DNA from: an uncultured bacterium
Lineage (GTDB): Bacteria; Cyanobacteriota; Vampirovibrionia; Gastranaerophilales; Gastranaerophilaceae
Length of the DNA stretch: 40,034 nucleotides
Direction: 5' to 3'
Assembly (NCBI GenBank): GCA_948433295.1
Contig: CAOJDT010000008.1
Coordinates: 1 to 40,034, forward strand
In this document: piece after piece, positions 15,679-24,344 of the stretch
How the letters are laid out: the number at the start of each line of letters is the position of its first letter
Numbering within the stretch: position 1 is the first letter of the stretch
Position numbers and translations under genes: made by a program
The notes under the pieces: generated by a model
Seen by the model: only the letters and a program-made list of their open reading frames with translations
Told to the model about the DNA's origin: nothing
Databases searched by the model: none

Positions 15679-16563
15679 TTGCAAAATATTATAACAAATA
15701 CCTTTTCAACAAGACAGAAAACGTCTCTCAAATGTTTGGGAAATGACGAAAAAAATCTTCTTTTATATATTGAAAAAAGGTTAAATAAAATTTTTCAGGA
15801 AGAAATAGACTCTTATGATTCTATTTTTTGTAAAGTTTCTGAACGTGTAATCCATAAAATGGCATTGTTTTTATCTGGAATAAAAACCCGCTCTTGCTCA
15901 ATCGGGATTGCGGGCGAAACCGCAAGCGGCAAGTCCACTATTGCCCTTGATATTATCAACACGTTAGAGACGTTTGCACAGGAATACTGCGTTGATAATT
16001 TGATTACCAGAATCAATACCGACGATTATTATTATGACCGTTCGGATATGGTAAAAGCGGCAGGAAGTTTCGCCGAATTTGCAAAACATTACGATCTTGA
16101 TGTTCCTGAGGCACTTGAACTTTCATTAATGAAAGAACATATAAAACAGCTTCTTGACGGTGATACCGTTTATCTTCCGAAATATGATATGTCAGGTACA
16201 GCAATAAGAACAGATAACGTTACACGAGCAGTTCCGGCTAAAATTATTATCTCGGAAGGTTTATTTACACTCACTGAAAAAGTCGTTGATGCATTTGATT
16301 TCAAAATTTATGTTGATGTTTCTGCAAAAACACAAAAAGAAAGATTTTATAAAAGAGCAGCAGAGAGAAATTTAGGCGCTTCTACTGATGAAGTATATAA
16401 AAATGCTTCAGGAAAAGCCAAAATTTATATTCATCCGACAATAGAAAACGCTGATGTTATCCTTTCAGGAGAAGCAGACAGAGAAGCATACAAACATTTT
16501 GTGAATAAAATCTTAAACCTTGTAAGAGAAATTCATTTTAAAAGTGTTCTTCTTTATTCATAA
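15679..16563 (+). CDS. Uridine kinase/phosphoribulokinase-family P-loop kinase
   Basis: 294 residues from a TTG start eight bases after AAGGA. Residues about 70-90 hold IGIAGETASGKSTIALDI with the Walker A GETASGKST. TDDYYYDRSDM is the uridine-kinase substrate loop. LPKYDMSGTA and IIISEGLFTL match the base-binding and Walker B regions, and KERFYKRAAERNLGAS matches the lid. The N-terminal 65 residues are an extension. The substrate could be uridine/cytidine or another small molecule such as pantothenate; the family alone does not decide. A hypothetical gene follows 14 bp downstream. Confidence 0.82.
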   Translation: MQNIITNTFSTRQKTSLKCLGNDEKNLLLYIEKRLNKIFQEEIDSYDSIFCKVSERVIHKMALFLSGIKTRSCSIGIAGETASGKSTIALDIINTLETFAQEYCVDNLITRINTDDYYYDRSDMVKAAGSFAEFAKHYDLDVPEALELSLMKEHIKQLLDGDTVYLPKYDMSGTAIRTDNVTRAVPAKIIISEGLFTLTEKVVDAFDFKIYVDVSAKTQKERFYKRAAERNLGASTDEVYKNASGKAKIYIHPTIENADVILSGEADREAYKHFVNKILNLVREIHFKSVLLYS

Positions 16564-16577
16564 TCAGTGAGGTCATA

Positions 16578-17270
16578 ATGGACGAATTTAAAATTATGCC
16601 TGTTAATTCGGTAACGATTAACAAAATTTTGACGTCTCAGGAACTAACAGACAGTCAAAAAGCATTATTTTTAAGAAACAATGCTAAAGAAATTAAGGAC
16701 GTAATGAAAGTTGAAATCAGCAAGTCTGAATTTTCTGCAATGATGCAAAATCGTCCACTGCAAAGATTTCGACCTTTAAAAAACTCATTTACAAAACAGG
16801 GAGACAAAATCCTTCTGGCACAATCGCTTGGTGTCTCATTTAAAGATATCAATAAATATATTGAAAATATAATCAATAATCATTTTGAGCTTACACATAT
16901 TTCGCCTGATAATGCTGAAAAAGTTAAGACCTATGTTTATCGTCACGGTTCAAAGGCTCAGGTGATTGAGTTTCTTGACTATGAACTTTCTAAAGTTGAA
17001 ACAGTTCTTGAAAAATTATATAAAACTCTTGAAGATAATTCAGGCGGATTGGCAGATTATTTTTCCAGACCGATTCACAGAATGGACGATATTACATTGT
17101 CAAAATTATACAATACAATTGACAAAAACTTACGACGAGCCGAAAAAGCAGGTGTAATAACTTCTGACAAATGTAATTCTACGGCAGAATGGGCGCTTGT
17201 AAGAATTTATCAAATCCAAAATAATTCAAAAGTAATCCGCGCTTATGATAAATATAAATCCATGCTTTAG
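16578..17270 (+). CDS. Hypothetical protein, 230 residues
   Basis: I do not recognise this protein. It is basic, soluble and mostly helical, with no signal peptide or membrane segment. Recognisable stretches are LTDSQKALFLRNNAKEIKDV near the start and a long helix FLDYELSKVETVLEKLYKTLEDN (about 131-153). It is translated from an ATG with GAGGT upstream, 14 bp after the uridine-kinase-like gene, so the two form an operon. A new promoter follows before the phosphohexomutase. Confidence 0.65.
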   Translation: MDEFKIMPVNSVTINKILTSQELTDSQKALFLRNNAKEIKDVMKVEISKSEFSAMMQNRPLQRFRPLKNSFTKQGDKILLAQSLGVSFKDINKYIENIINNHFELTHISPDNAEKVKTYVYRHGSKAQVIEFLDYELSKVETVLEKLYKTLEDNSGGLADYFSRPIHRMDDITLSKLYNTIDKNLRRAEKAGVITSDKCNSTAEWALVRIYQIQNNSKVIRAYDKYKSML

Positions 17271-17278
17271 CAAATTTC

Positions 17279-17307
17279 TTTACTTAGAGGCTTGTTTTTT
17301 GTATAAT
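17279..17307 (+). promoter_or_regulatory. Promoter of the phosphohexomutase gene
   Basis: TTTACT (17279-17284), a 17-bp spacer and a perfect TATAAT (17302-17307) lie 23 bp before the start codon. Confidence 0.6.
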
Positions 17308-17330
17308 TACGCTGTAAGAAAGAGGGGATT

Positions 17331-18722
17331 ATGTCAGAAATCAAGTTTGGAACAGACGGCTGGAGAGCTGTTGTAGGAAAAGATTTTAACGAAGAAAATG
17401 TTGCACTTGCGGCAAATGCTATAGGAAAATACGTTTACGAAACGTTCGGTGCAGATAAAAAAATCTTAATCGGTTATGACCCGCGAAATATGGCGGATGT
17501 TTTTTCGTATCAAACTGCAAAAATCCTTGCAGATGCAGGTTTTGAAGTATTGTACAGTGAAAAAATAATTCCTACACCTATTCTTGCATACAATGCAAAA
17601 GAATTAAACGCGTGTGCATTGATGTTCACGGCATCCCACAATCCGCCGGAATATCTGGGGATAAAATTCATTCCTGATTACGCAGGACCGGCGACAAGCG
17701 ATATTACAGATAAAATAGTTGCTAATATTGGACAATCCGTTAATAAATTTGCAGACGGTAAAATCATTAAAACCGATTTCCGACAATGTTATTACGACCA
17801 TCTTTCGAAATTAATTGATTATGAAAAAATTCGCTCCTATATTAAAACAAGCGGAGAAGAAGTAATCTTCGACGGACTGTATTCCGCATCCATCGAATAC
17901 TTCTCGGAACTTTTGGAAAATTATGTACAGATTCCGTATAAATCTTTACACATGAAACACGACATTAATTTCGGAGGAGGAATGCCCGAACCGAAACCTA
18001 AATATATGTCAGAATTGATTAAAACAATTAAAAATTCCCAAAAATCAATCGGTATGGCAAACGACGGCGACGGCGACAGGTTTGGTGTTATAAACGAAAA
18101 AGGAGAATATGTATCGCCAAATGAAATTATCTCAATACTTCTTATGCATTTGAAAGAAAACAAATCTGTTGACGGCTGCCTTGTAAAAACTGTCGGCGCA
18201 AGTCTTTTATTGGATAAAATCGCAGCAAAAACCAGAGTTGAAGTAATTGAAACACCTGTTGGGTTTAAACATGTCGGAGAGGCAATGCGTAAATACAACC
18301 CGATTATTGCAGGAGAAGAAAGCGGAGGACTGAGCATTCAAGGACATATTCCCGAAAAAGACGGGCTTTTGGCGAACTTACTTATACTTGAAGCAATGGC
18401 TTATTACAATTCTACACTCTGCGGGCTTCAAGAAAAACTATACGAAATTGTTGGCGAACATTTTTACAATGACCGAATTGACTTAAAACTTCAAAATCAG
18501 GATGAAGTCAAACCTGTTCTTGAAAAAGTAAAAACCTTACAAACAGTCGGAAATTACGGTGTGAAAAAAACTGATACCAAAGACGGTGTAAAATTATACC
18601 TTGATGATAATTCAAGTTGGATTCTTGTTCGTCCGAGCGGCACAGAACCGCTTCTGAGAATCTATTTTGAAAGCAGCAGTATTGAAAAAATCGAACAATT
18701 AAAAACTGCTTTTAAAATTTAA
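17331..18722 (+). CDS. Phosphoglucomutase/phosphomannomutase-family enzyme
   Basis: 463 residues, a complete alpha-D-phosphohexomutase. The four domain landmarks are all present: the N-terminal FGTDGWRAVVG; the catalytic phosphoserine in FTASHNPPEYLGIKF; the magnesium loop NDGDGDRFG; the sugar-recognition loop GEESGGLS; and the phosphate-binding RPSGTEPLLRIYFE near the C-terminus. It interconverts hexose 1- and 6-phosphates. Whether it prefers glucose, mannose or glucosamine is not clear, so no symbol is given. A strong AGAGGGGA site precedes the ATG and a TATAAT promoter lies just upstream, so it is transcribed on its own. Confidence 0.92.
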   Translation: MSEIKFGTDGWRAVVGKDFNEENVALAANAIGKYVYETFGADKKILIGYDPRNMADVFSYQTAKILADAGFEVLYSEKIIPTPILAYNAKELNACALMFTASHNPPEYLGIKFIPDYAGPATSDITDKIVANIGQSVNKFADGKIIKTDFRQCYYDHLSKLIDYEKIRSYIKTSGEEVIFDGLYSASIEYFSELLENYVQIPYKSLHMKHDINFGGGMPEPKPKYMSELIKTIKNSQKSIGMANDGDGDRFGVINEKGEYVSPNEIISILLMHLKENKSVDGCLVKTVGASLLLDKIAAKTRVEVIETPVGFKHVGEAMRKYNPIIAGEESGGLSIQGHIPEKDGLLANLLILEAMAYYNSTLCGLQEKLYEIVGEHFYNDRIDLKLQNQDEVKPVLEKVKTLQTVGNYGVKKTDTKDGVKLYLDDNSSWILVRPSGTEPLLRIYFESSSIEKIEQLKTAFKI

Positions 18723-18743
18723 TAGAACAATTTTCAAATCTTT

Positions 18744-18822
18744 TTGTATATTTATACAATTATAAGAATATTCTTAATAAATAAAACAGCGGATAATTTT
18801 TAAATCTGCCGTAAGATTTAAA
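18744..18822. promoter_or_regulatory. Three consecutive palindromes upstream of a secreted-protein gene
   Basis: TTGTATA-TT-TATACAA (18744-18759), TAAGAATATTCTTA (18763-18776) and a 9-bp hairpin TTTAAATCT-GCCGTA-AGATTTAAA (18799-18822) lie in the 126-bp gap before the gene starting at 18849. The first two could be operators and the third an mRNA leader hairpin. Confidence 0.4.
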
Positions 18823-18848
18823 ATCTCATTACAATCAAAAGAGGTTTT

Positions 18849-19625
18849 ATGAAAAAATTAAGTATATTCTTGCTAATGCTTTTTATAACATCGGCATCGG
18901 TTAACGCTGAAGCGCTGACAGGCGGAGTTTCTACAGTCGGACTCGGAAATAAAGTTGTGGATGCAAATACAAACAAGCCTATTCCAAACGCACAAATAAC
19001 GCTTCCCAAAATACAATTTTCAACCAAATCCGATGAAAACGGAAACTTTAACCTTAATGCAAACTTCAACGGTGAAACGATTATGTCTGTAGAAAAAGAA
19101 GGATATAAACCGTTCTCCCTTACAATAAACGAACAAATCGCCGCAAAACCTATGTTACTCGGAATTCAAAAAAGTGAGGGTAAAGAAGTAGTTATTGAAA
19201 CAGAAATGCTTCATCTCGGGGATAATAATTTCTCGGCAGGCTCCGCCAATTCCAGCCAGTTTACACTAAAAGCAATAGGTCCGTTTTATACAAAAGCATT
19301 CAAAATGAGTGCGAACACCATCGGATTGAAAAATTTTCTCGTAATCGGTTCAATAATAGGGATTGATACTGCAATGGCTCGTTCTATGAAACAAAATTCC
19401 ATAAGAAATGCATTCTCCAGCCCTCCTGAAGTTTACTTTAACGGAACCAAAATCGCAGAAATTCACCTAAACGGTGATAATCAAAAGATACCACTCCCGA
19501 ATAAACTTATACGAGCAGACCAGATTAACGAAATTACCATCCAAACAGGAAAAAATCTTACTCAACGTGCTTATGTTGATTATGATGACATCGAGATTAT
19601 GAACCTTTCCATTCAAACAGAGTAA
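18849..19625 (+). CDS. Secreted protein with a carboxypeptidase-regulatory-like beta domain
   Basis: 258 residues. A clear signal peptide (1-21, ending SVNAEA) leads to the periplasm or surface. Residues about 35-95 read VVDANTNKPIPNAQITL, FSTKSDENGNFNLNANF and MSVEKEGYKPFSLTI, the pattern of a CarboxypepD_reg-like (Ig/transthyretin-like) beta-sandwich. The rest is beta-rich and contains one hydrophobic stretch, FLVIGSIIGIDTAMA (about 164-178), that could be a membrane segment. Role unknown; adhesion or glycan contact is possible. An AAGAGG site precedes the ATG. It is followed 76 bp later by a glycosyltransferase. Confidence 0.75.
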   Translation: MKKLSIFLLMLFITSASVNAEALTGGVSTVGLGNKVVDANTNKPIPNAQITLPKIQFSTKSDENGNFNLNANFNGETIMSVEKEGYKPFSLTINEQIAAKPMLLGIQKSEGKEVVIETEMLHLGDNNFSAGSANSSQFTLKAIGPFYTKAFKMSANTIGLKNFLVIGSIIGIDTAMARSMKQNSIRNAFSSPPEVYFNGTKIAEIHLNGDNQKIPLPNKLIRADQINEITIQTGKNLTQRAYVDYDDIEIMNLSIQTE

Positions 19626-19701
19626 GCTTGTATATATTTATTAACATTAATAGATATTTTTTCTTATTTTAAATAAAATAAAATAAGGGAGATGTGAAAA
19701 G

Positions 19702-21264
19702 ATGGAAATAATTCTCGATATTTTATTTATTTTTGTAAGTTTATATACGCTGTATTTTTTGGCGCTTTCGCTCAGAAACCTTAATGACAGAGTGTTTGAA
19801 AAAGAAAAACGTTATGCTCAGTTTGAAGAAAAAGACAATCTCGCTGTTGTTATTTATGCGCACAATAATAAAAAAACACTTGCCAACTTAATTAAAGAAA
19901 TAAAGTCTCAAGATTATCCTATTAACAGTTTCAAAGTATACGTAATCCTTGATAACTGTTCAGACGGTTCTCAGGAATTATTTGTTGAAGAAAACTTCAT
20001 CCACGTAATTGACGTAAAAGATATCGGTACTATCGGAAAAGACCAGGCTGTTTCTTTGATTCTGGAAAGACTTTCGGAAAATCAACTTATTGATTCTTAT
20101 GTTTTTCTTGACGCTGACAGAAGTATCGCACCTGATTTTCTGACTACAGTAAACAGCGCCCTGCTTAAATCTTCTGTCATCAGCGGCGAAACTCTGATTG
20201 ATTTAAATAACCTCGGACCGATTGACAGAGTAAAAGCCGCATACCAGAAATATCATATGAATTTTATGAGAAAAGCACGCTCCCTCTTCGGGCTTGCGGC
20301 TCAGGCTGATTCCGGTGTTTTCATAATTAAAAAAGATATTGTTGATAAAATTGGTGAAGTCGATTTCAAAAATATTGATACCGAATTAAAATACAGCATT
20401 TTGCTTTCAAAAATTAATTTCAAATGTTCTTATAATCCAAACATTCAAACTTTTGTCGATACAGCAAATTACAGTTTCCGAAAACCGAGACTTTCTCAAA
20501 GATTAATCTTATTTAAAAATTGTTTCACTCAAATTTTTAAAAACAATTTTGTATTCGGAGAACACGTAATATCTCTTATTTATCCGAATATATGGGTTGT
20601 AATGCTCATTTACGCAGGACTTTTGAAGCATTCGCTTTACTATCAATTTATGGTTGATTTTAAAATTGTATTGCTGTCTTTCATTACACTTCTTATCGGA
20701 TTCGGATTAAGTTTGATAAACGCAAAAATTACAATAAAAGAAATCGGATATCTATGCCTGTATCCGCTTTATTCACTTTGCCATATAGTCAATAATTTTC
20801 CGCTTGTAAGAATGGTTAAAAACAAAATCCGCGGAGTTGAAGACCTTCCTGAAGGCACCGAAAAAATGTCAGTTGATGTTGTTGTTATGGCAGGAAACAA
20901 AGACCTTAACTGTAAACTTGAATTTATTTCCGAAAAAGGACTTTCTAAAGTAAGATTTATATTTAAGAACAAAAAATTTACAACATCTACGCACATCAGA
21001 ATGATTGACGCTTTGCAGGAATTAAAAATGAAACTTGACGAACATGGTTTTATATTAAAAATTTGTAACTGCTGTTCTTATTTCCAATCAAATGTAGACG
21101 GCTCAACCAATATGCTGAAAGGATTTTGTACAAGTGATTATCCTGCGCCGTCGCTCGCAGAACCGAAAAATACAATCATTTGGAACACCTGTACAAATTT
21201 CACCCCTGCAAAGTTAAACAATATAATTTCAGAGATGATTAACCAAGGTAGTGACGAGGAATAA
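19702..21264 (+). CDS. Membrane-bound family 2 glycosyltransferase with Cys-rich tail
   Basis: 520 residues. An N-terminal membrane helix (about 3-25) is followed by a GT-A domain: LAVVIYAHNNKKTLANLI, VYVILDNCSDGSQE and the DxD-like FLDADRS. QADSGVFIIKK and a downstream TDIE-like site (NIDTELKYS) place it among processive-type GT2 enzymes related to hyaluronan/cellulose synthases. Two or three membrane helices lie at about 290-370. The last 130 residues are unusual, with Cys at ICNCCSYF, GFC and WNTC that could bind metal. Substrate unknown. Its end overlaps the convergent folC gene by 26 bases. Confidence 0.82.
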   Translation: MEIILDILFIFVSLYTLYFLALSLRNLNDRVFEKEKRYAQFEEKDNLAVVIYAHNNKKTLANLIKEIKSQDYPINSFKVYVILDNCSDGSQELFVEENFIHVIDVKDIGTIGKDQAVSLILERLSENQLIDSYVFLDADRSIAPDFLTTVNSALLKSSVISGETLIDLNNLGPIDRVKAAYQKYHMNFMRKARSLFGLAAQADSGVFIIKKDIVDKIGEVDFKNIDTELKYSILLSKINFKCSYNPNIQTFVDTANYSFRKPRLSQRLILFKNCFTQIFKNNFVFGEHVISLIYPNIWVVMLIYAGLLKHSLYYQFMVDFKIVLLSFITLLIGFGLSLINAKITIKEIGYLCLYPLYSLCHIVNNFPLVRMVKNKIRGVEDLPEGTEKMSVDVVVMAGNKDLNCKLEFISEKGLSKVRFIFKNKKFTTSTHIRMIDALQELKMKLDEHGFILKICNCCSYFQSNVDGSTNMLKGFCTSDYPAPSLAEPKNTIIWNTCTNFTPAKLNNIISEMINQGSDEE

Positions 21265-22408
21265 CTTCACTTATCATATAAAGTGAACCGCAAACTACAG
21301 TTATTGTATTTTTCTGTTGAGGCAATTCTTCAATAGAAGAAAATTCTTTTGCCTCAAATTCACAGGCTTTTTGCAATTCGTCAAAAGTCGCAGAATTCTG
21401 ATGAGAAAAATGATTGAGATAAATCTCGTCGCCTTTTTGAAAAAGGATTTCCATCATCTTTGCGTAATCTTTATTTTTTAAACAGCCGAAAACGAATCTG
21501 CGTTTGAAATTTGGATAATAAAAATCAAGACTTTCCCTTAAAGCAAGCGCACCGTTCGGATTATGCGAACCGTCTACGATAATATTTTTATCCTCAATAA
21601 ACTGAAATCGACCAATATGTTTGACTTTTCTTAACCCTTCTTTTATTACATAAGGTGAAATCTGCGGATAAACAAGTCTGATTGCCGCAAGCGCCAACGA
21701 AAGATTTTCCTGTTGATAAGTTCCTTTCAAAGCAAGACCTTCCATATCCTCAAAAGGCGCAATCATCATCAATAGAGAATCACACTCATCTGCTCTGTCT
21801 CTTATTGCCTCATAACCTTCACTCGCGACAACGGGACAATTCGGTTTTATAATGCCTGCTTTTTCGAACGCTATTTCATCTTTTGTATTTCCGAGACGTT
21901 CGGTGTGGTCAAGATCAATATGCGTAACAACTGCACAAAGATTTTCTTTAATTACGTTTGTTGCGTCATATCGTCCGCCGAGCCCTGTTTCCAATACAAC
22001 AACCTCAACATTTTGTTCAGAAAAATATTTGAACATTACTACAGTCAAAATTTCAAACTCAGTGAGGTGGATATTATTTTTCTCCGCAAGTTCACAAACC
22101 TCAAACACGAGGCGTGCAAAATCATCTTCATGGATAGGGCTTCCGTTAATCTTAATCCTCTCCGTATAATCAAAAATATGCGGGGAGGTATAGAGTCCGA
22201 CTTTTTTCCCTGCTTCTTTTAATACCGAAGCAATAATTGAACAAACCGAACCTTTGCCGTTGGTTCCTGCGACATGAAAATATTTCAGTCTGTCTTGCGG
22301 ATTACCGAGCAAATCCAGAACAGCCGAAACTCTTTCCAGTCCGAGATTTATATAAAATTTTCCCTGCGAAGTCAAAAGCTCCACTGCATCTTTGTAACCT
22401 TTTTCCAT
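21239..22408 (-). CDS. folC: Folylpolyglutamate synthase / dihydrofolate synthase
   Basis: 389 residues, slightly short for FolC (usually 420-430). It adds glutamate to folates, and often to dihydropteroate, in the cytosol. The P-loop is AGTNGKGSVCSIIA; LYTSPHIFDYTERIKING and ETGLGGRYDATN are hallmark blocks. HIDLDHTERLG carries the metal ligands, and FQFIEDKNIIVDGSHNPNGA is the C-terminal domain linker. The reduced length comes mostly from a compact C-terminal domain. No Shine-Dalgarno precedes the ATG. It overlaps the convergent glycosyltransferase by 26 bases at the 3' end. Confidence 0.92.
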   Translation of the reverse strand: MEKGYKDAVELLTSQGKFYINLGLERVSAVLDLLGNPQDRLKYFHVAGTNGKGSVCSIIASVLKEAGKKVGLYTSPHIFDYTERIKINGSPIHEDDFARLVFEVCELAEKNNIHLTEFEILTVVMFKYFSEQNVEVVVLETGLGGRYDATNVIKENLCAVVTHIDLDHTERLGNTKDEIAFEKAGIIKPNCPVVASEGYEAIRDRADECDSLLMMIAPFEDMEGLALKGTYQQENLSLALAAIRLVYPQISPYVIKEGLRKVKHIGRFQFIEDKNIIVDGSHNPNGALALRESLDFYYPNFKRRFVFGCLKNKDYAKMMEILFQKGDEIYLNHFSHQNSATFDELQKACEFEAKEFSSIEELPQQKNTITVVCGSLYMISEVIPRHYLG

Positions 22409-22463
22409 AATATTAAATTAAATCAAAAGGCAGTAATTATCAAGTTATTAGTTATGCCTCCTA

Positions 22464-23169
22464 TTAAAGCTTATACGGATAATCATCTTTGAATTCCCAG
22501 TTATCTAATCTCAAAAGTCGTCCGCAATATAAAACAGAACTATATTTACAAAGTTTTAAAACATTATCACGGTCATTTAAATTACTTGTTACAGGAGTTA
22601 CACCTTCAGGTAAATTTTTGTTTGTACTACTAATAGTATCATACTCAAACCACCAATAAGGCGAAAAATTTGCACCACGAGAAAGTAAAGAAATTCTGTC
22701 TCTACCTACCTGATTAGGGCCTTTATCTCCATTAAAATCAAAATATGCATCTAAAATAGCCCCACCTTTCCACATCATTAAACATGAACCGTCAGAAAAA
22801 TATACATAAAATATTGAAAAATGCTTTTTTGTTTTAACAACATTTTTAAAATAAGGGGCATAATAAGTATTCCAAAATATTTCAACTCCTTCTGAACCTT
22901 CTACTTTAGGAATTACCCAATCTGAATTTGATGTATTATTTTCAGCATTATACATCATTACGGCTTGCGATATAGTACTGTTAAACTTTTTAAGCCTGGT
23001 TGAATATTCGTGTTTTTTATATTTTTGAATCAGCGCCGGCAATGTCATAGCGGCGACAATGCCAATTATACCAAGGGTTATCAAGACTTCCGCAAGCGTA
23101 AACCCTTTCCCTGAGAGGAATCTAGTTTGCCCCCCCCCCCGTTTTTTCAAGTATAGCAATGTTTTTCAT
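22464..23169 (-). CDS. Prepilin-like protein with poly-G leader, out of frame as assembled
   Basis: The ATG at 23169 is preceded by a perfect GGAGG five bases away. It encodes MKNIAILEKT, then a run of 11 Gs (23140-23130), then CAA. With 11 Gs the reading frame shifts and stops after about 29 codons. With 10 or 13 Gs it continues as GGGQTRFLSGKG, cleavage, then FTLAEVLITLGIIGIVAAMTLPALI and a 210-residue pilin-like body ending NWEFKDDYPYKL. The long open frame itself can only be entered from a TTG at 23159 that has no suitable ribosome site. I read this as a contingency locus caught OFF, or a one-base homopolymer error. The leader of 22 residues fits a class III signal peptide. Role: minor pilin/pseudopilin or secreted pilin-like protein. 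Confidence 0.82.
23130..23140 (-). repeat. Poly-G (11) homopolymer in a prepilin leader
   Basis: Eleven consecutive Gs on the coding strand, placed exactly 29 nt after the A of the ATG and followed by CAA. Tract length sets whether the Shine-Dalgarno-linked start is in frame with the pilin (10 or 13 in frame; 11 or 12 not). Confidence 0.9.
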
Positions 23170-23237
23170 AGTTTCCTCCGTTCTTCATCTCTAGTGCATT
23201 ACTACTTAATATTGAAGTGCTTTAGTCTCATTATAAC

Positions 23238-24344
23238 TTATTCTGACAGATTACGCAACTGTCCGACAATTTTTTCAACACCGTCATATTTTGAAAGTTT
23301 GATTGCTGAACCCTGCAAAGTTATAAGTTTTTCTTTATCCGTAATCAACAGAGTCAAAGATTCCAAAAGTGTCTTTTCATTAACATCCGAATCTTCCAAA
23401 TAAAGTGATGCACCCTGTTCCACCATATATTTAGCATTTTTACGTTGATGGTCCGCCGCTGCATGAGGATATGGAACAAGAATTGATGCAATTCCGCTTG
23501 CACAAATCTCTGACAAACTCAAAGAACCTGCACGGGATACAGCAATATCTGACGCTTTCAAGACCGTAACCATGTCATCAAAATAAGGTTTTATAAGTAA
23601 GTTTTTGTCGGTTTCATATTCGGGATAAATTTTTATTAACTGTTCGATAACACGTTCAAAATTCTTCTTACCTGTCTGGAAAATCACTTGAACATCATAT
23701 TTGTTGGTAAGAGTTTTAATAACTTCGACAGCCGCATCATTAATTGCTCTGGCGCCCTGTGAACCACCCATAATACAAACAGTATGCTTGTTTTCCAAAC
23801 TCAAATTTTTACGCGCTTCTGGTTTTGATAAATCCCTGAACTGCGGACGAATAGGATTACCGTTGATGTAAATATTTTTATTATTTATCGAATTTTTAGC
23901 GCATTCAAAGGCTAGCGAAACAGCGCGGGCTTTCGGCGCAAGTTTTCTTGTCACAAGCCCCGGCTGTGCATCACAATCGTGAAGCATATATGGAACTTTT
24001 TTTATAATACAGGCAATCAAAATCGGAGCCGAAACATAGCCCCCCGTACCGAAAACAGCATCAGGTTTATATTTTTGTAAATAGCCGATACATTTTAAAA
24101 CCGCGGCACTCAATTGCATTCCCCATGTAAACAAACCAAATCCGATTTTTCTCGGCATACCTTTTACGTTTACTGGAAGAAACTTATAATCTTTTTCTTT
24201 AATAATTTCGGCTTCCAAATTGTGCGGATTTCCGATATAAAAAACATTCTCTCCCTGATTTGCAAGTGCGTCTGCAACTGCTACCGCAGGATAAATATGT
24301 CCGCCTGTTCCTCCTCCTGTTATAAAATATGTTTTATCAGACAT
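23238..24344 (-). CDS. murG: UDP-GlcNAc:undecaprenyl-P-P-MurNAc-pentapeptide transferase MurG
   Basis: A GT28 glycosyltransferase of 368 residues from the ATG at 24344, making lipid II from lipid I on the inner face of the membrane. Visible are the N-terminal GGGTGGHIYPAVAVADAL, FGTGGYVSAPILIA, the donor-binding IMGGSQGARAIN, and SRAGSLSLSEICASG with VPYPHAAADHQ. I chose the ATG at 24344 because AAGGA lies nine bases upstream inside the end of ftsW. The two genes overlap by eight bases. Last gene of the murF-mraY-murD-ftsW-murG cluster. Confidence 0.96.
   Translation of the reverse strand: MSDKTYFITGGGTGGHIYPAVAVADALANQGENVFYIGNPHNLEAEIIKEKDYKFLPVNVKGMPRKIGFGLFTWGMQLSAAVLKCIGYLQKYKPDAVFGTGGYVSAPILIACIIKKVPYMLHDCDAQPGLVTRKLAPKARAVSLAFECAKNSINNKNIYINGNPIRPQFRDLSKPEARKNLSLENKHTVCIMGGSQGARAINDAAVEVIKTLTNKYDVQVIFQTGKKNFERVIEQLIKIYPEYETDKNLLIKPYFDDMVTVLKASDIAVSRAGSLSLSEICASGIASILVPYPHAAADHQRKNAKYMVEQGASLYLEDSDVNEKTLLESLTLLITDKEKLITLQGSAIKLSKYDGVEKIVGQLRNLSE

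Noticed and set aside
22464-23159. TTG at 23159 as the start of the poly-G prepilin
   Set aside because: It gives an unbroken frame but has no ribosome site at usable distance, whereas the ATG at 23169 has a perfect one.
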